This document shows, in pieces, positions 34,574 through 46,754 of a stretch of 64,000 nucleotides of DNA; within the stretch, counting starts at the first letter, position 1, and every line of letters starts with the position of its first letter. The notes beneath the pieces were generated by a model. The model had not been told where the DNA came from and did not search any database. It worked only from the letters and a program-made list of their open reading frames with translations. Position numbers and translations under genes: made by a program. The DNA is from Microvelia longipes (Eukaryota > Arthropoda > Insecta > Hemiptera > Veliidae). The stretch lies in the NCBI GenBank assembly GCA_018340805.1, contig JACMZG010001908.1, positions 17,604,595-17,668,594 of the forward strand, written 5' to 3'.

Positions 34574-35541
34574 TTAATGGGGTACCAGTCGTTGGCGCTC
34601 CAAGTTGTTGGAGCTCCATTCGTTCGCGCGCCATCATTTGCGCTCCAATTCGTTGGAGCGCCATTTAAAGTGGAGCTCCAACGATATGGAGCGCCAACGA
34701 ATGGCGCGTCAACGAATTGCCTGCACTTTAATTTTCTCGTGTGATTTCTCTAAAAATTCATTGACGCTCCAAATCGTTCGAGCTCCATTTCAAATGGAGC
34801 TCCAACGATATAGAGCGCCTATGAATGGCGCGCCAACGAAGTGCATGCACTTTAATTTTCTCACGTAATTTCTCTAAAAATTTATAGACGCTCCAAATCG
34901 TTGGAGCGCCATTCTTTGGCGCTCCATATCGTTGGAGCTCCATTTGAAATGGAGCTCGAACGATTTGAAGCGTCTATGAATTTTTAGAGAAATGACACAA
35001 GAAAATTAAAGTGCAGGCAATTCGTTGGCGCTCCATATCGTTGGAGCTCCAATAATTACAGTGTAATAAATCAAACTTGACCTTTAACTTCCTTTTTTAA
35101 AATGCAGAACAGTGCAGCCAACCAATTAAAATTAACTTATGACGAAATACTTAAATTATCAAGTGCAAAGTTACTTAAACCCTACTATGCTCGGAGAACT
35201 GCAATTAATTATTTTTGCATAAAAATTGTTCGCGCGCCATTTAAGAACGCTTCAAATCGTTCACGCTTCAACAACATGGAGCGTTAACGAATATTATTGA
35301 TTTTGGGTGTAATCGTTGGCGCTCCAATTCGTTGGCGCTCTAATTCGTTGGCGCTCCGCATCGTTGGAGCTCCAGCGATATGGAGCGCCAACGAATGGCG
35401 CTCCAACGACTTGGAGCGTCTAAGAATTTTTAGAGAAATTACGCGAGAAAATGTAAGTGCAGGCAATTCGTTGGCGCCCCATTCTTTGGCGCTCCATGGA
35501 GCTCCAACGATTTGGAGCGCCAACGAATGGCACCCCGTTAA
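34574..35541. mobile_element. piggyBac-like MITE made of GGCGCTCC modules, TTAA flanks
   Basis: TTAA (34574-34577) then TGGGGTACCAGTCGTTGGCG on the left; on the right CGCCAACGAATGGCACCCCG then TTAA (35538-35541). These are ~28-bp inverted ends with TTAA duplication, as in piggyBac. The inside is many inverted copies of cgttggcgctccaa / ttggagcgccaacg and gagctccaacgatatggagc, plus four copies of a ttttctc-g-atttctctaaaaatt module. Small frames inside follow the repeats and are not genes. Confidence 0.8.
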
Positions 35542-38500
35542 TGAAGTAGAAGCTCTCTGTTTTAACAATTGAAGATTTAACTCTTCTGGTGAAGACCGCA
35601 GAGATACCGAAGCTTCATGTTGTTGCAGTAGAAGTGTTTCAAGTTGTTTACATCGTCACCCTGGCATGTGATACTATTTTATCAAGTACCATACTCTTAA
35701 ATCAATCAGTCTTCATCCAGTAGCCGACTGTGTTAAGAAGTACAAATTAAAAACAAACCAGTAATAGTCATTGTTTACTCAAGTGAACCATGTATATGAA
35801 AGACCTACATCAGTTAGTGGCACCTTTCTGGATCAGGTTTTATTTTCTATCTCATATCCTAATACAGAAATCCGTTGCTTTAAGAATTAACCCTTTTAGT
35901 TTTAATAATTTATCGTCAAGCTATATTTTTACGCCACAGCAAGGAATAATTTCAATTGTCTGTCGTGCTATTTTGTGCTTTTTTAATACGTCCTATAATA
36001 ACACCATCCACGAAGGGGTGGGCCCCTTTTAGATTTCCTTCAGCAATAATCTACTTATTGGTTCTCTGAAAACATGCAACGCCAAAAGATACGCAAGTAA
36101 ACTGGCAGTTTTTCGCCAACTTCTAAACCCGTGCAGCACTTGTCAGACTCCCTTTCCTTTTCAAATCTACATGACTAAATAATAATCTTTGCCTGGCAAT
36201 TTCACTTACAAATGTCGAGTCTAGAAAGTTGGTAGACATCTGAAAATGTGTATTTTTTGATAGCAGTTTGAAAATTGTCAACCTCTGATCTCTTCTTCTT
36301 ATTTTCCTTGCTAGCTATAAGCACTTGAGCTCTCTAACGAGAACTTGGTTAAATTATTTCATCTGGTTGAAGATGTTGTTTGATTTTGTGGTCAATAAAC
36401 TCAGAATCTTTTTTTGATAACATCCTTCATGATAAATCATATCCAGATTTAATAAACACTGGTTTAACATCAGGTATAAGATTAGAAAAATAGAGAAAGG
36501 TTCAACCTTGGCACAGGCAAGCTAGCTTTATCACAAATTGTTAGTGAAGTCTTATTTCCACCATGTAACAATTTAAGTTCAATATTAATTCACGCGGATT
36601 TGCCATATAATTTGTGGGCCGAAATAATATTAGCCTCTGCGTATGAATTCGTAACAGATGTCCTTCAATCACTGTAGAAAAAAACCTCAAGATGAAATTA
36701 TGAACAATAGAAGGCCAACTACAACTTATTTTTGAGTGTTAGGTTCAAAAGCGTTTTCGCTTTGAAAATTAGCCCCGCGATCAGAAGAGAGCATACTAGT
36801 TGAATATTCAGAGAAATCTGAAGCAAACAAACTATGAAAACCGGGCATTAGTTGCAAAGGTAGAGATGTTTATTGAGTTAATAAAGCGAAAATCTTCAAC
36901 AACACAACCTCTGCTTTAATATTATATTGCAGTCTTCAATATATAATGCATCAATATATAATGCAGTCAAATATATAATAGTTGTACTGTCCATCTTTTA
37001 GGCCAATAGGTTTTCTATTTCCCTGAGTCATTGACGGATCTAAGCTCTTTGTAAAGATGTCAATCGAGTGTGTTCTTATGTCACATAATTTTTAAGTCAC
37101 AAAACACTTAATTTTTTTTAAAAAATTGGTTTAAAAAATACTTAGTCTAACATCACAATAAAATTAAATAAATCAGACGTTTTTCTGGAAGTATTCCATT
37201 ATCAGTGTACATATAAACTAAACTTAAATTTCATTGTGTAAATGGTGAAGTTAGAAATTATTTATTATATAAAATGTTCGATTATCACAAAATCCTGGTC
37301 GAAACAACGAACTAAGTTTTTAATCTCATCTGATAACTGATGTTTATCAGATTTTAAAATTCGGTTCGACTTCTTGACTCAAGAAGTTACGAAGCAACTT
37401 AAATGATTAAAGATGCGCTAGAGCCGCTGTGTATAATAATTTGTTAGAAACTTTCATGTTTGTTTACATTACAGATTTTAATTTTCACTTCCGTCCTATT
37501 GATTATGACTATTAAAACTGAACAGACTTCGGCAATATTCGTAATGACGATTTTAAACCGAAGTAATTGTCTTCCGTTTTGACTTATTTCTAGTTGCTAC
37601 TTAATGTTTTTGGCGACTCTTGTAGGGGTTGTAATTTTTATTTTTTAAAAGTGTCATGTTTCTAGTATGCATAGAGAGAACAGTTTAAATAATAGAAACA
37701 TAAAACGTTTTGAAGGTCACTGATCCTAGGCATTAGTGCACTAGCGTAAAGGGAATAGTTTTTAGTATAGATATACAGTTAGTGTAAAAGTGGTGGGGGA
37801 AACATAGGGCCATAAGGGTGAGTGAAATTCTATTGATTGCTGTAGGGACTCTGTAGAGTAGGGGGGAACCGTACGGTGCTGCGACCTAGCAGGAGATGGT
37901 TTGAATTAATGCTATAAGACACGCCCACAACCCCTCTAAAAGCGAGGGAACTCGGCATTCCTGTCTTCCAAAACAACTACCCTTACATTTATTTAACGTT
38001 ACTCATTTATGATGTGACTTGCTCGATAAATAAACACTTTTTAATTGAAACAATTAATTTCTTTTTTAAACCTTTGATTGTAAAATTTCGATTTTACCCG
38101 GAAGCGTACGGATTGCCGGACTCGATCGCTCCTCTTCTCTCCCACGCAGTACTCTTTGCCGCGCCCTTTTATTCCGTTTTTCCCAAATTTCTACTTGTTT
38201 TATCTTTTATTTTCCTCTTCTTCTTCAAGTTTTATTTAAGGTACTCTTATTAAAATCTATTTTTGCTCATTTTCCCATTTGCTTTCTATTACATGTTTTA
38301 TTTGCTTTTCATTTTAAGTCATTACTTTGCATCCAAGAATTTAATAACCGAGCCTGGAGCCAGCCCTTACATTATTTATAAAAATAATATTATTGAATTC
38401 TGAATGTTTTTTGAGAAAATTTGAACCTGTCACAGTGCTTTCTGTTTTAACACTACCGCTATTTATAATCCTACTTCCCGCTTTCAACTCCTACTCCAAG

Positions 38501-39350
38501 CATTCAAAAGTCTGTTTGGAATCAATTGAAAACCACCTAACCCTCTGCATTAATATAATATCCCTATTTTACTAGTGCTTAAAAGAACAGCGCTTTTCTA
38601 ATTTTTTAAAACAACTTCAGACAATTATATTTTGTATTGAGATAAAGATATGAAGCGGATATTTTGTTTTGGTCCCACTGTTGTCCTTACTGGGGGGTTT
38701 AAATAGACTTCATTGTAAAAGAATAAACTTTAATAAGAGTTTCAAGGTGTAGGTTTAATGTATTCCTTCTTAAAACAATTGTAGTTATTTCATTTCTTAG
38801 TAAATATTGTAAAATAAGTTTGTTTAAATTAGCTTACGACCAACCAACCATGAGCTCTCCTTTCTCTAATTTAAATTGCATTGGGAAACCAACTGTTAAA
38901 AGTGTCATTTTTAGATTATGTATATTTTGATTGGATATACGAATAGCATAATTAGCTTCTAAACAACAGTGATAAGAGCAAGGAATTTTAATAATAGGAA
39001 AGGAGCATTTCATCCCTTCCCCATGTTATAAACTATCGCCAACCTTCGGACAACTTATAACACCACTGCACCTTTCTTATAATTAGGTTTTGAAAAAGTA
39101 TTGTGGTTAATTTATGTTTTAAGTTATAAATTCCACAGAAAAATACCAAATTTATGTATGTTGGTATTAAAAGAATTCTACACTATTCAACTCCAAGGTT
39201 GTTAGGGTTCTTTTTTCCGGAAAATAGTGTTCAATGTTTTTTTTTATTTATGCTGCCCCCTCCCCACTAGATTTTAATATAAAATACTATTAATATTCTA
39301 TAATCTTTTTAAAAAAATATAACCTTTTGCACGAATCGTTATTCTTTAAT
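35542..39350. other. Long non-coding stretch
   Basis: No gene, and no repeat family I could name. The region 36060-36800 has fragments that read like a decayed coding element on the minus strand but with many stops. 37700-38060 (ending in AATAAA) might be an LTR; there is no second copy to test. Confidence 0.35.
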
Positions 39351-39359
39351 TACTTTCCT

Positions 39360-40260
39360 CACCTACCACCGTGCTGAAATAATACCAGCTTAAGCTTGGG
39401 GTAATCATAACATTCTGAGGACGGGCAAAGCGAGTCCGATGTCATGACACCCTAGAATTTAGATTTCCGTTTTATTTTAAGGGCGAGCGTAGCGAGACCA
39501 AAGTAATACCACTTTAAGCTTAATTTGCATACCTAATAATATACTGGTGTATGCATCTAATATTATACCTAGATATTGGGTACCTAAATAATGAGATCGA
39601 TTGTAGCGAGGCCGAAAAAATACTACCTTAAGCTTCGAGTAATAATGGACATCTGAGGACGAGCAATGCGAGTGCCAAGTCAAAACACTAGACAGATAAC
39701 CATTTTATTCTGAGGACGAGCAATGCGAGTGCCAAGTCATAACACTAGACTTTAGATAACCATTTTATTCTGAGGACGAGCAATGCGAGTGCCAAGTCAT
39801 AACACTAGACTTTAGATAACCATTTTATTCTGAGGACGAGCAATGCGAGTGCCAAGTCATAACACTAGACTTTAGATAACCATTTTATTCTGAGGACGAG
39901 CAATGCGAGTGCCAAGTCAAAACACTAGACTTTAGATAACCATTTTATTCTGAGGACGAGCAATGCGTGCCAAGTCATAACACTAGACTTTAGATAACCA
40001 TTTTAATCTGAGGACGAGCAATGCGAGTGCCAAGTCATAACACTAGACTTTAGATAACTATTTTATTCTGAGCTCGAGCGTAGGGAGACCGAAGTAATAT
40101 CGCTATAATCTTTATGTCATTCTAAAGAGCTAATAAACGATGTCATTCTAAAAGCTTCGGACTCGCTTCGCTTGTCCTCAGAATATATCCCGTTTTCGGA
40201 TTTTTAGCAAACACAATACTTTTCCTTTATACCTACGGTAGAAATAAGGAAAAGTAAAAA
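39360..40260. repeat. 60-bp tandem array within decayed 5S-family tail/head
   Basis: About seven units from 39653 to 40075, period 60 (for example starts at 39721, 39781, 39841, 39901), unit with tctgaggacgagcaatgcga, caagtcataacac and gataaccattttat. The motif ctgaggacgagc is the CpG-rich tail motif of the 5S-like family, and a minus head fragment follows at 40190-40260. Confidence 0.9.
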
Positions 40261-40775
40261 ACAAAGTTAATTGCCCCGCTACAACAAATCACCAACAACT
40301 AACTCCATCCCGCTATTGGCGTTAACAAGCTTACAACAATAACTTCATACATATATCCGTAAACATCTGATTTCGTATCTTACTTTCCATCTAATCGTTG
40401 AATTTATTTATCGAGTTGAAAACTATTTGACTGTGACGTGTCAAGTTTGAAATTTTCCATTCATACAACGACTTGATTAACTAATTATTAAGTTGCTGGT
40501 TATTGCATTTTGTTTTTTGTCGTTTTCAAGAGCTCGCGTGTTACCTCCCTTTATCTAAATAGTTATTTTGTTCATTTAGTCATTTATATTTATAAATAAA
40601 TAATTAAAGCTTTGCATTAAATATACTTAATGTCCCATTCATTGATAAAGGAGAAAGTTGGTTATTAAGTCCTTCCCTTACCCCCTCCCTTTTACCGCTT
40701 TCATGCCAGCGACCACATTTGCGTATTTTCCGCGTAAGCGGTAAGGCCCCCCTTACCGCTAAGAAGGGAGGAATT

Positions 40776-40860
40776 GATTTATTTATTTATTTATATTTAT
40801 TTATTTATTTATTTATTTATTTATTATTTATTTATTATTTCTTATTTTATATATAACTAA
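40776..40860. repeat. (ATTT)n microsatellite
   Basis: Run of tttatttatttattt. Confidence 0.95.
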
Positions 40861-41262
40861 ATTTAACTCATAACTCACTGTTTGTATAAGTTTTATGGAG
40901 CTTCACTAGCTTAGTGAATTATTTATAATGTCATCAACTCAAGTTATTAAGTCATCAAAATCCGCGGCTAAAGAGCTGTGAGATGTCTTTTGGGAGGACC
41001 CTGGGTTTTTAGAGTAGTAGACCGACGCCATATGCTAATTTAACGCAAAATAAATGTATGTATTTTTCCGCGAGAAGAGTCTTCAAAAAATTTATTGTTT
41101 GCTGATTAAGGGTTTCCCGTTATTTAAAGTACTAAACTAACTAAGTACTACTCCCGTTACTTGGAGTAATCGTTTCAACTCTATAACGGTTTTATTCGCA
41201 CTGATTTTATTATATTTATTTATTATATTTTATTCGCGCGAATTTGCTTTGGAATGCATGTT

Positions 41263-41860
41263 TCCGTGCTTAACGACCAATTTCTTGCTTAAGGTTTCGA
41301 TTTATGCTTTATAACCTAAGCAGTTATTTAATTATCAATCACTGCTCGGAACAGCAGTGATATGCATTTTGTCTTATTTTTCGAAGGAAATGCGTATAAT
41401 TATTCAGTTAGATATATAAAACTGCCTCTTAAATAGGCAGCGTGGACTATTATTTGTACTAGTTAAAAGCTCGGTTAGTGTTTATCTTTAAAGGTTTTAG
41501 CGCATGATTGACAATAATTTTCCTCAATAAATAAATTATTATAAGGGCGTTCTGATATTATCTTTTTTTTAAATTTTTGTCTTTTTAAAACAGTGAACGG
41601 TGTCATTTAAAAGACCCAATTTTTCCATATATTTGTCATTAGTGAAGTAAGTTGTAGATGCTTCGTAGTAAGTACTATAGTATTAAGAATTTCCGTGCTT
41701 AACAATCCATTTCTTGCTTTTGGTTCCGGTTTAAGCTTTATAACCTAAGCAATTACTCAATAATCAATCACTGCTCGAACTTATTTTGTCTTTATTTTTC
41801 GAAGGAAATGCGCATAATTATTCAGTTGGTCATACAAAACTGCTTCAAAAGAGCAAACTA
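41263..41860. repeat. Pair of direct repeats ~420 bp apart
   Basis: 41263-41450 and 41690-41860 share tttccgtgcttaac, ataacctaagca, aatcactgctcg, tttttcgaaggaaatgcg and taattattcagtt. The first holds a hairpin, atcactgctc-ggaac-agcagtgat. Possibly ends of a small LTR-like or duplicated element. Confidence 0.65.
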
Positions 41861-41869
41861 ATAATAACC

Positions 41870-42440
41870 TAGAACAAATAAAAGCTAATTAAAGTGATTA
41901 ATCGTCCAACCACTGCACTAATTGATTCAAAGCACCTTGTTAATTATTATCACCTGATAATTAACATTTATTTAGTCCGGTATGAATTATACCTAACTAA
42001 GCACGGCCACAATGCGTAACAGGAACAACGGTATAAGTAAATTAAAGTTTCACTGTAAGATTTATAAAAAAGACGTAAATTAAGGATTATACATGACGTA
42101 ATTAGTTTTTAACATCTTGCTTTGAAAAGTTTATTAAAGTGGAAAATAACCTCAAAATGTATCAAAATAAACCGTACTAATATCAGCTATATTATATCTC
42201 ATATATCTAAGTAATCAATCATCTAGCTCATCTTACCCATTTAAATAATCATAATTCTCTATATCATAAATAATTATAACCTACAGCATCATCTTAATAA
42301 TCTAGCTCATACTAGCCATCTAGTTGTTAATATGTATTATTATAGACTATTTTAGAGGTGCTAATGACCTACGAGTTGAGCACCTCAAAATAAATAAATA
42401 TATTTAAACCGTACTAAGAAAAACAATTAATTTGTTAAGA
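41870..42440. other. Non-coding stretch
   Basis: Nothing recognised. Confidence 0.4.
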
Positions 42441-42624
42441 CGCGGGGTTTGGCAGGGTGTTCAACTCCGTGTTCTACCTCTTTCTGAAGGTGGTTCAAAT
42501 CCCCTGGAAGTTGTCTTGTGAACTGTGAACGGGGTTGAACTCGGAGTTCAACCCTGAGACTTATTTTTTATAGTGGAAAATACTTTGTAAACAGTTGGGG
42601 TTGAACCCCCTGCCAAACCCCGCG
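42441..42624. mobile_element. MITE with 25-bp TIR CGCGGGGTTTGGCAGGG
   Basis: 184 bp; ends CGCGGGGTTTGGCAGGGTGT and its near-perfect inverse GAACCCCCTGCCAAACCCCG-CG. Inner inverted words aactccg / cggagtt. Related fragment at 27478. Confidence 0.8.
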
Positions 42625-42760
42625 TGTGAACAAGGTGTATGTATACCTGTAAGATAAGAAGACCAGAGATAATTCGCCAAAATGTTTCAAAATGCTGACC
42701 AGTTTAAAATGACGAAATTGAGTTTTGGTGTTTTGAAAACTCCTAATGTGTTCTCAGTCT

Positions 42761-43070
42761 AAAAAATCAGGTACAGATATCTCGGAACTTCTCTTACCAC
42801 ATCTGATTTGTTACGCTCATCCTCACTACGTCTGTTACGATATAAGAACTCGCTTCGCTCGTCTTTAAAATTTACAAATCGCCAAACTTATAGTGCAACA
42901 AAGGTTGCACTATAAATAAAGCGAAGCGAGCTCGAACAAGGGTTCGAGCTCGCTTCGCTCGTCGTCAGATAGTTATTACATAAGTTTTATTCCCAGCGAT
43001 CACCCATCCAGGCACTGACCACATTCGATGCTGTATAACTTTATTTAATCCTATAAAACCTGTAGATATA
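42761..43070 (-). repeat. 5S-like repeat family, tail copy with best 5S segment
   Basis: On the minus strand the 5S-like segment (43043-42992) reads gttatacagcatcgaatgtg, gtcagtgcctggatgggtga and cgctggg, followed by CpG-rich motifs and the ggtac end. Contains two perfect hairpins (42889-42914; 42920-42959). Confidence 0.8.
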
Positions 43071-43249
43071 CTTGCGATATTATAAAAAAAACTGTGTCCT
43101 TATTTATTACGAAAAAAATACAATTGTGCTTAATTTTCTTATATTTGGATTCCACGCCTCAAGTTTTGGATATACCTAAATATTTTTCTTAGATTTCAAA
43201 TGTAGTAGTAAAACCCATGTACTGCAACTTTAAGTCTTTGTACAATCAC

Positions 43250-43880
43250 CCTCGTGTTAACTCTTTACTGGAGATTAGTTTGGATTAGTTCTAGGATTTT
43301 TGTCAAGTCCTCATTAGGGTCTTTAACTCTGTTTAAGGCAGCTTTCTCAAATAACATATATCTATACGAGGGCTTCACATTCAAATATGATGTGTGTTGC
43401 TGATTCAGAGGATAGCCTACAATGTCTGTAGACAGGTTCTTTTAAGTATTTCCTTATGTTGTTCATATGTTTATGTGGGTGACAGTGACTAGTTATCAAG
43501 CCAGCCACTAAACTTAGGTTCTTCTTGTTTAATTTTATAAGATTTTCTGTCAGCTTGGCTTGTGGATCTCTCATCATGCTGTGCCTTAAGGCCGGAGCAT
43601 TTTTCCAATTTAGTGGCTAATTGGCTGCTAGCCATTCTCTGATTGCATTCCTAACTTGAATTTTTGAAATTCCAATAAATGGTTCTGGTCCTGTTTTTTT
43701 GTTCTTAATCTTGTCTGGCTAGATCATCTGTTACCACATTTCCGTCTATTTCTTTATGCCCAGGAATCTATATAATTGATTCGGTGTTGTTTATAGCTAA
43801 TCTGGTAAGGTTCTGTAAACATTCTTATGCTAGTTTGCGTCACATAGGATTGTCTGATTTATCTGAAACCAGTCGCAATC
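43250..43880 (-). pseudogene. Decayed LINE fragment: RNase H domain end and C-terminal zinc-knuckle-like tail
   Basis: Minus-strand reading gives LTRLAINNTESII, a stop where Trp is expected, then IPGHKEIDGN-VTDDLARQ, the RNase H hallmark (W-x-PGH-x-GN-x-AD-x-LAR). Then a frame change, PEPFIGISKIQVRNAIREWL, a stop, and KNAPALRHSMMRDPQAKL through SLVAGLITSHCHPHKHMN, CRLSSESATHIIFECEAL. The GH-C...H...CR-C...ET-HI-C pattern is the usual C-terminus of RNase H-bearing insect LINEs (I/Jockey/R1-like). Several stops and at least one frameshift: inactive. Confidence 0.8.
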
Positions 43881-44118
43881 GTTTTAGAATGACTTCGACC
43901 ATATAAAGACTACTTTAAGGTTCTTCCACCTTACGAGCCTGCTTAGCTCAGCGTGGTTCAGTGGAAGCCATTTTTGTCCTGTCTCTCTGGGACAGTAGGC
44001 TTACTAGGATGGAGCAAAAGGTAGAGGCCCCTGTTTTATAATGTATCCCCACCCTCTAACACTACTGATCCCAACAGATATCGTATAAGTCTTTGACCTA
44101 GACGTATACTTATATACA

Positions 44119-44125
<7 letters not shown>

Positions 44126-44200
<75 letters not shown>

Positions 44201-44218
44201 ATTATATTTTATATATGT
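44126..44218. repeat. (TA)n microsatellite
   Basis: Nearly pure TA dinucleotides. Confidence 0.97.
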
Positions 44219-45446
44219 ATACCGTTTGCGCCATTTGTGATGGTTCGATTGAGCTGAAATTGGTCTTAATCGATAGGCCTCGTTACCTCCTCAACATTTC
44301 GCGATTTGCAAAGTTTCGTTTCAATTTGAGAACGCCTTCAAGAGTTATTGTTCGCCGTACAAAAGGGTAGAAACTCTTACATACACACATACAGACATAC
44401 ACGTATATATACAATTTTTATCGGACATATTGTATTTATCAGGAAGCCAATAGGAACCGATCCCCCTCACTCCCACTCTCAACTTCTGTCATCCGAACAA
44501 CCTCATAAGGTTTATTTTCATAATGAAAATTCGCTAAAAGGATCAAATTCTCAGATATCCTTGACATGGTGAATGATGTTTACCAAATAACTTAATAGCA
44601 ATAACCTTGTCTACAATAGTTTTATCATACGCAAAAGGCTATAATTCATATTTTATATGGCTTAAATGAAAAAAACTGTTATATGGCTCTCTTTTTAGAC
44701 TTTTTTACTATTCTTCACTGTGCAAATGTACATATTCACGATTTAAGGGAATATCTATGACTTTTAGTTTTAAATTAGAATACTTGTTTAAAAAATATTA
44801 TTTCATGTAAAACGTATGTATAACGTTTTGGACTTGTTCAAATGTTACGACTATATCTTAAAGAAGAAAGTCCTGCAGGATCACAAATAGAAAATAATAA
44901 ATGTTATGTTGTTGAAGGAGAGGGGGAAACTTGTAAAATTTGTTTGTAACCCAACACTTGAATGGTTTTTGTATGGAATGTTTTAGTACTGGATGGCCTT
45001 GGTGTCGCGAGGGCCAGGACACGGGGAGGGGTAGATATTTTTTGTGTGGGCCTGCGCCTGAGGGGGCCAAATATTGATCCTGTGGAGGTTTTAACCCTAT
45101 TACAAAACCCCTCCTCTACTTTTACCTTTATACCAGCTTGATATTGCCCACTTACTCTTTGCATCCTTTGCCCACTTAGTAGGCAGGACTTTATAAGCAC
45201 CTTTACTTTGCTCCTTACCGACTTAGAGATCAAATCTAAGTCGTCCTTGCTTCTTTACGTAAGATGTAATCACTTGACAAAACATTGCTTCTACTTTACT
45301 TATGATTATGATAAAATTTTAACAAGCATTTTGTCTTTTTCGACCCTTGTTTTTATGTTTTGCAATTTTACGAGCATTAAAACTTATTGAATTTAATCAA
45401 ACTTTAAATTCTGTGTTTTCCACAATGATCCTATTTTAACATTTCC
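44219..45446. other. Non-coding stretch
   Basis: 44220-44420 (ggttcgattgagctgaaatt, acatacacacatacagacat) looks like the end of a dispersed repeat joined to the TA run. No gene. Confidence 0.4.
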
Positions 45447-45595
45447 GTCTTTTCCACAATATCTATCTTTAAATAGCAGAGGTGGCTTTCGGCTTGCGCC
45501 ATCAACAGAATGTATTAGCTATAATAGGCATTGTTGATGGCGCAAGCCAAAAGCCGGGTAAGCTATTTAAATATAGATATTCTTGTGGAAAAGAC
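45447..45595. other. 149-bp hairpin
   Basis: Left arm (gtcttttccacaatatct, ctttcggcttgcgccatcaa) and right arm (ttgatggcgcaagcc, agatattcttgtggaaaaga) fold over ~60 bp each with few mismatches. Could be a MITE or a hairpin RNA source. Confidence 0.8.
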
Positions 45596-46530
45596 AGTGA
45601 GCAATGCATAGCGTAGTTAAGAATGAATTATTTTTTTCTTCTTTTTCATACTTCTGGGCTCGAAAACCAAACTGATGAAAGTAATTTACCCCCCCCCCCT
45701 CTCTGAAACTAGAGTAGAATAGTAAATAGCTCAAATGAGGTTTTTCACGCCTGCTACGAAAACTTTTCTGATGACAAGTATTAACCAGTACCGATTTAGT
45801 TGAATTCATTCCTGTTCTTTCCAGATTGTTCCTAATCGTATTTGCTTAAGAATCAAAGAAATTACAATGATACAGATTGTATGTATATGTACCTTGACAG
45901 ATTAGGGCAAATATTCCATTGTATTCAAATAAATTGACGAAAGGCTAAATAACATCAAGCTTCTAACTGGTTGTTTTAAAACGTTGTTTTAGCTTTGCAG
46001 ATAAGAAAAATGAAGCATTTGCCATAACAGATTAGAGCTATTCTTATCTTGCCTTTCCGTTTATAGCTCCATGAATTTGTTATTTAATCATCGGCCCTAA
46101 CAGAATTAGTAAAGCCTAATCAAAATTTCCCTTGATTTTATTTTGTTGATTAATTTAATGTTTGCAGCTAATTTAATAAAGAATTAAATTTTCTTGCGTT
46201 GTCCACGTTAAGATGAAAAAAATGTTGACCACGAATGGATAAAATCCCTTATGAGTGTATCATCTTAAACATGGCCAATGGTCTTTACCACCTAACCTAA
46301 TTCTTGTCTGAAATGGTTTTTAGAGACACAAAAGGCTTTAATTCATATTTCAGATGGTTTAATTAAACCCCTCTAAAATATGTTTGTTCACATTGGCCTG
46401 GAAAATTAGTACTTGTTGTATTTAGTTTTGAGTGAAGAAATTAAAAGCTTTCTAAAGACAAAAAATTATAACGCACACTTCAATGCCGCAAAAATTGTGA
46501 GGTCATTGTAACGCTGTAAAAATTATAAAC
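45596..46530. other. Non-coding stretch
   Basis: Poly-C run near 45690; nothing else recognised. Confidence 0.4.
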
Positions 46531-46611
46531 TGCGTAGGCTTCCGCGGTTATTTGTCATGAAGAATTAGGTCTTCCGGTGGTAACCGCGTCAATGTCGATG
46601 AAGAATCCAAC

Positions 46612-46642
46612 GTTTCGCTTCCACTGTGGGAGGCATCTTCAG
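46612..46642 (-). other. CTGAAGA...GAAAC stem motif, copy 2
   Basis: Minus strand CTGAAGA-tgc-ctcccac-a-gtggaag-c-GAAAC, same layout as 25536-25566, with flanks tccatgatgtcc and acgttggattcttc shared. Confidence 0.4.
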
Positions 46643-46754
46643 GGATGTAGGACATCATGGATAGAGAGATAGATTGTAACGCAACACTTCAATGCCCAAC
46701 CTTTGGAAACATTTATTATCTTTAGATATTAATAGTTCTCGAACACTAGAAAAA

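Noticed and set aside
34605..35572. Several open frames of 60-94 codons
   Set aside because: All follow the GGCGCTCC/GGAGCTCC modules of the TTAA-flanked element on both strands.
36060..36830. Decayed coding element on the minus strand (Copia-like wording was considered)
   Set aside because: Many stops and no diagnostic motif.
39653..40075. Regular 60-bp repeats suggesting a CRISPR array
   Set aside because: The whole 60-bp unit is repeated with no unique spacers, in a eukaryotic intron or intergenic setting; it is a satellite.
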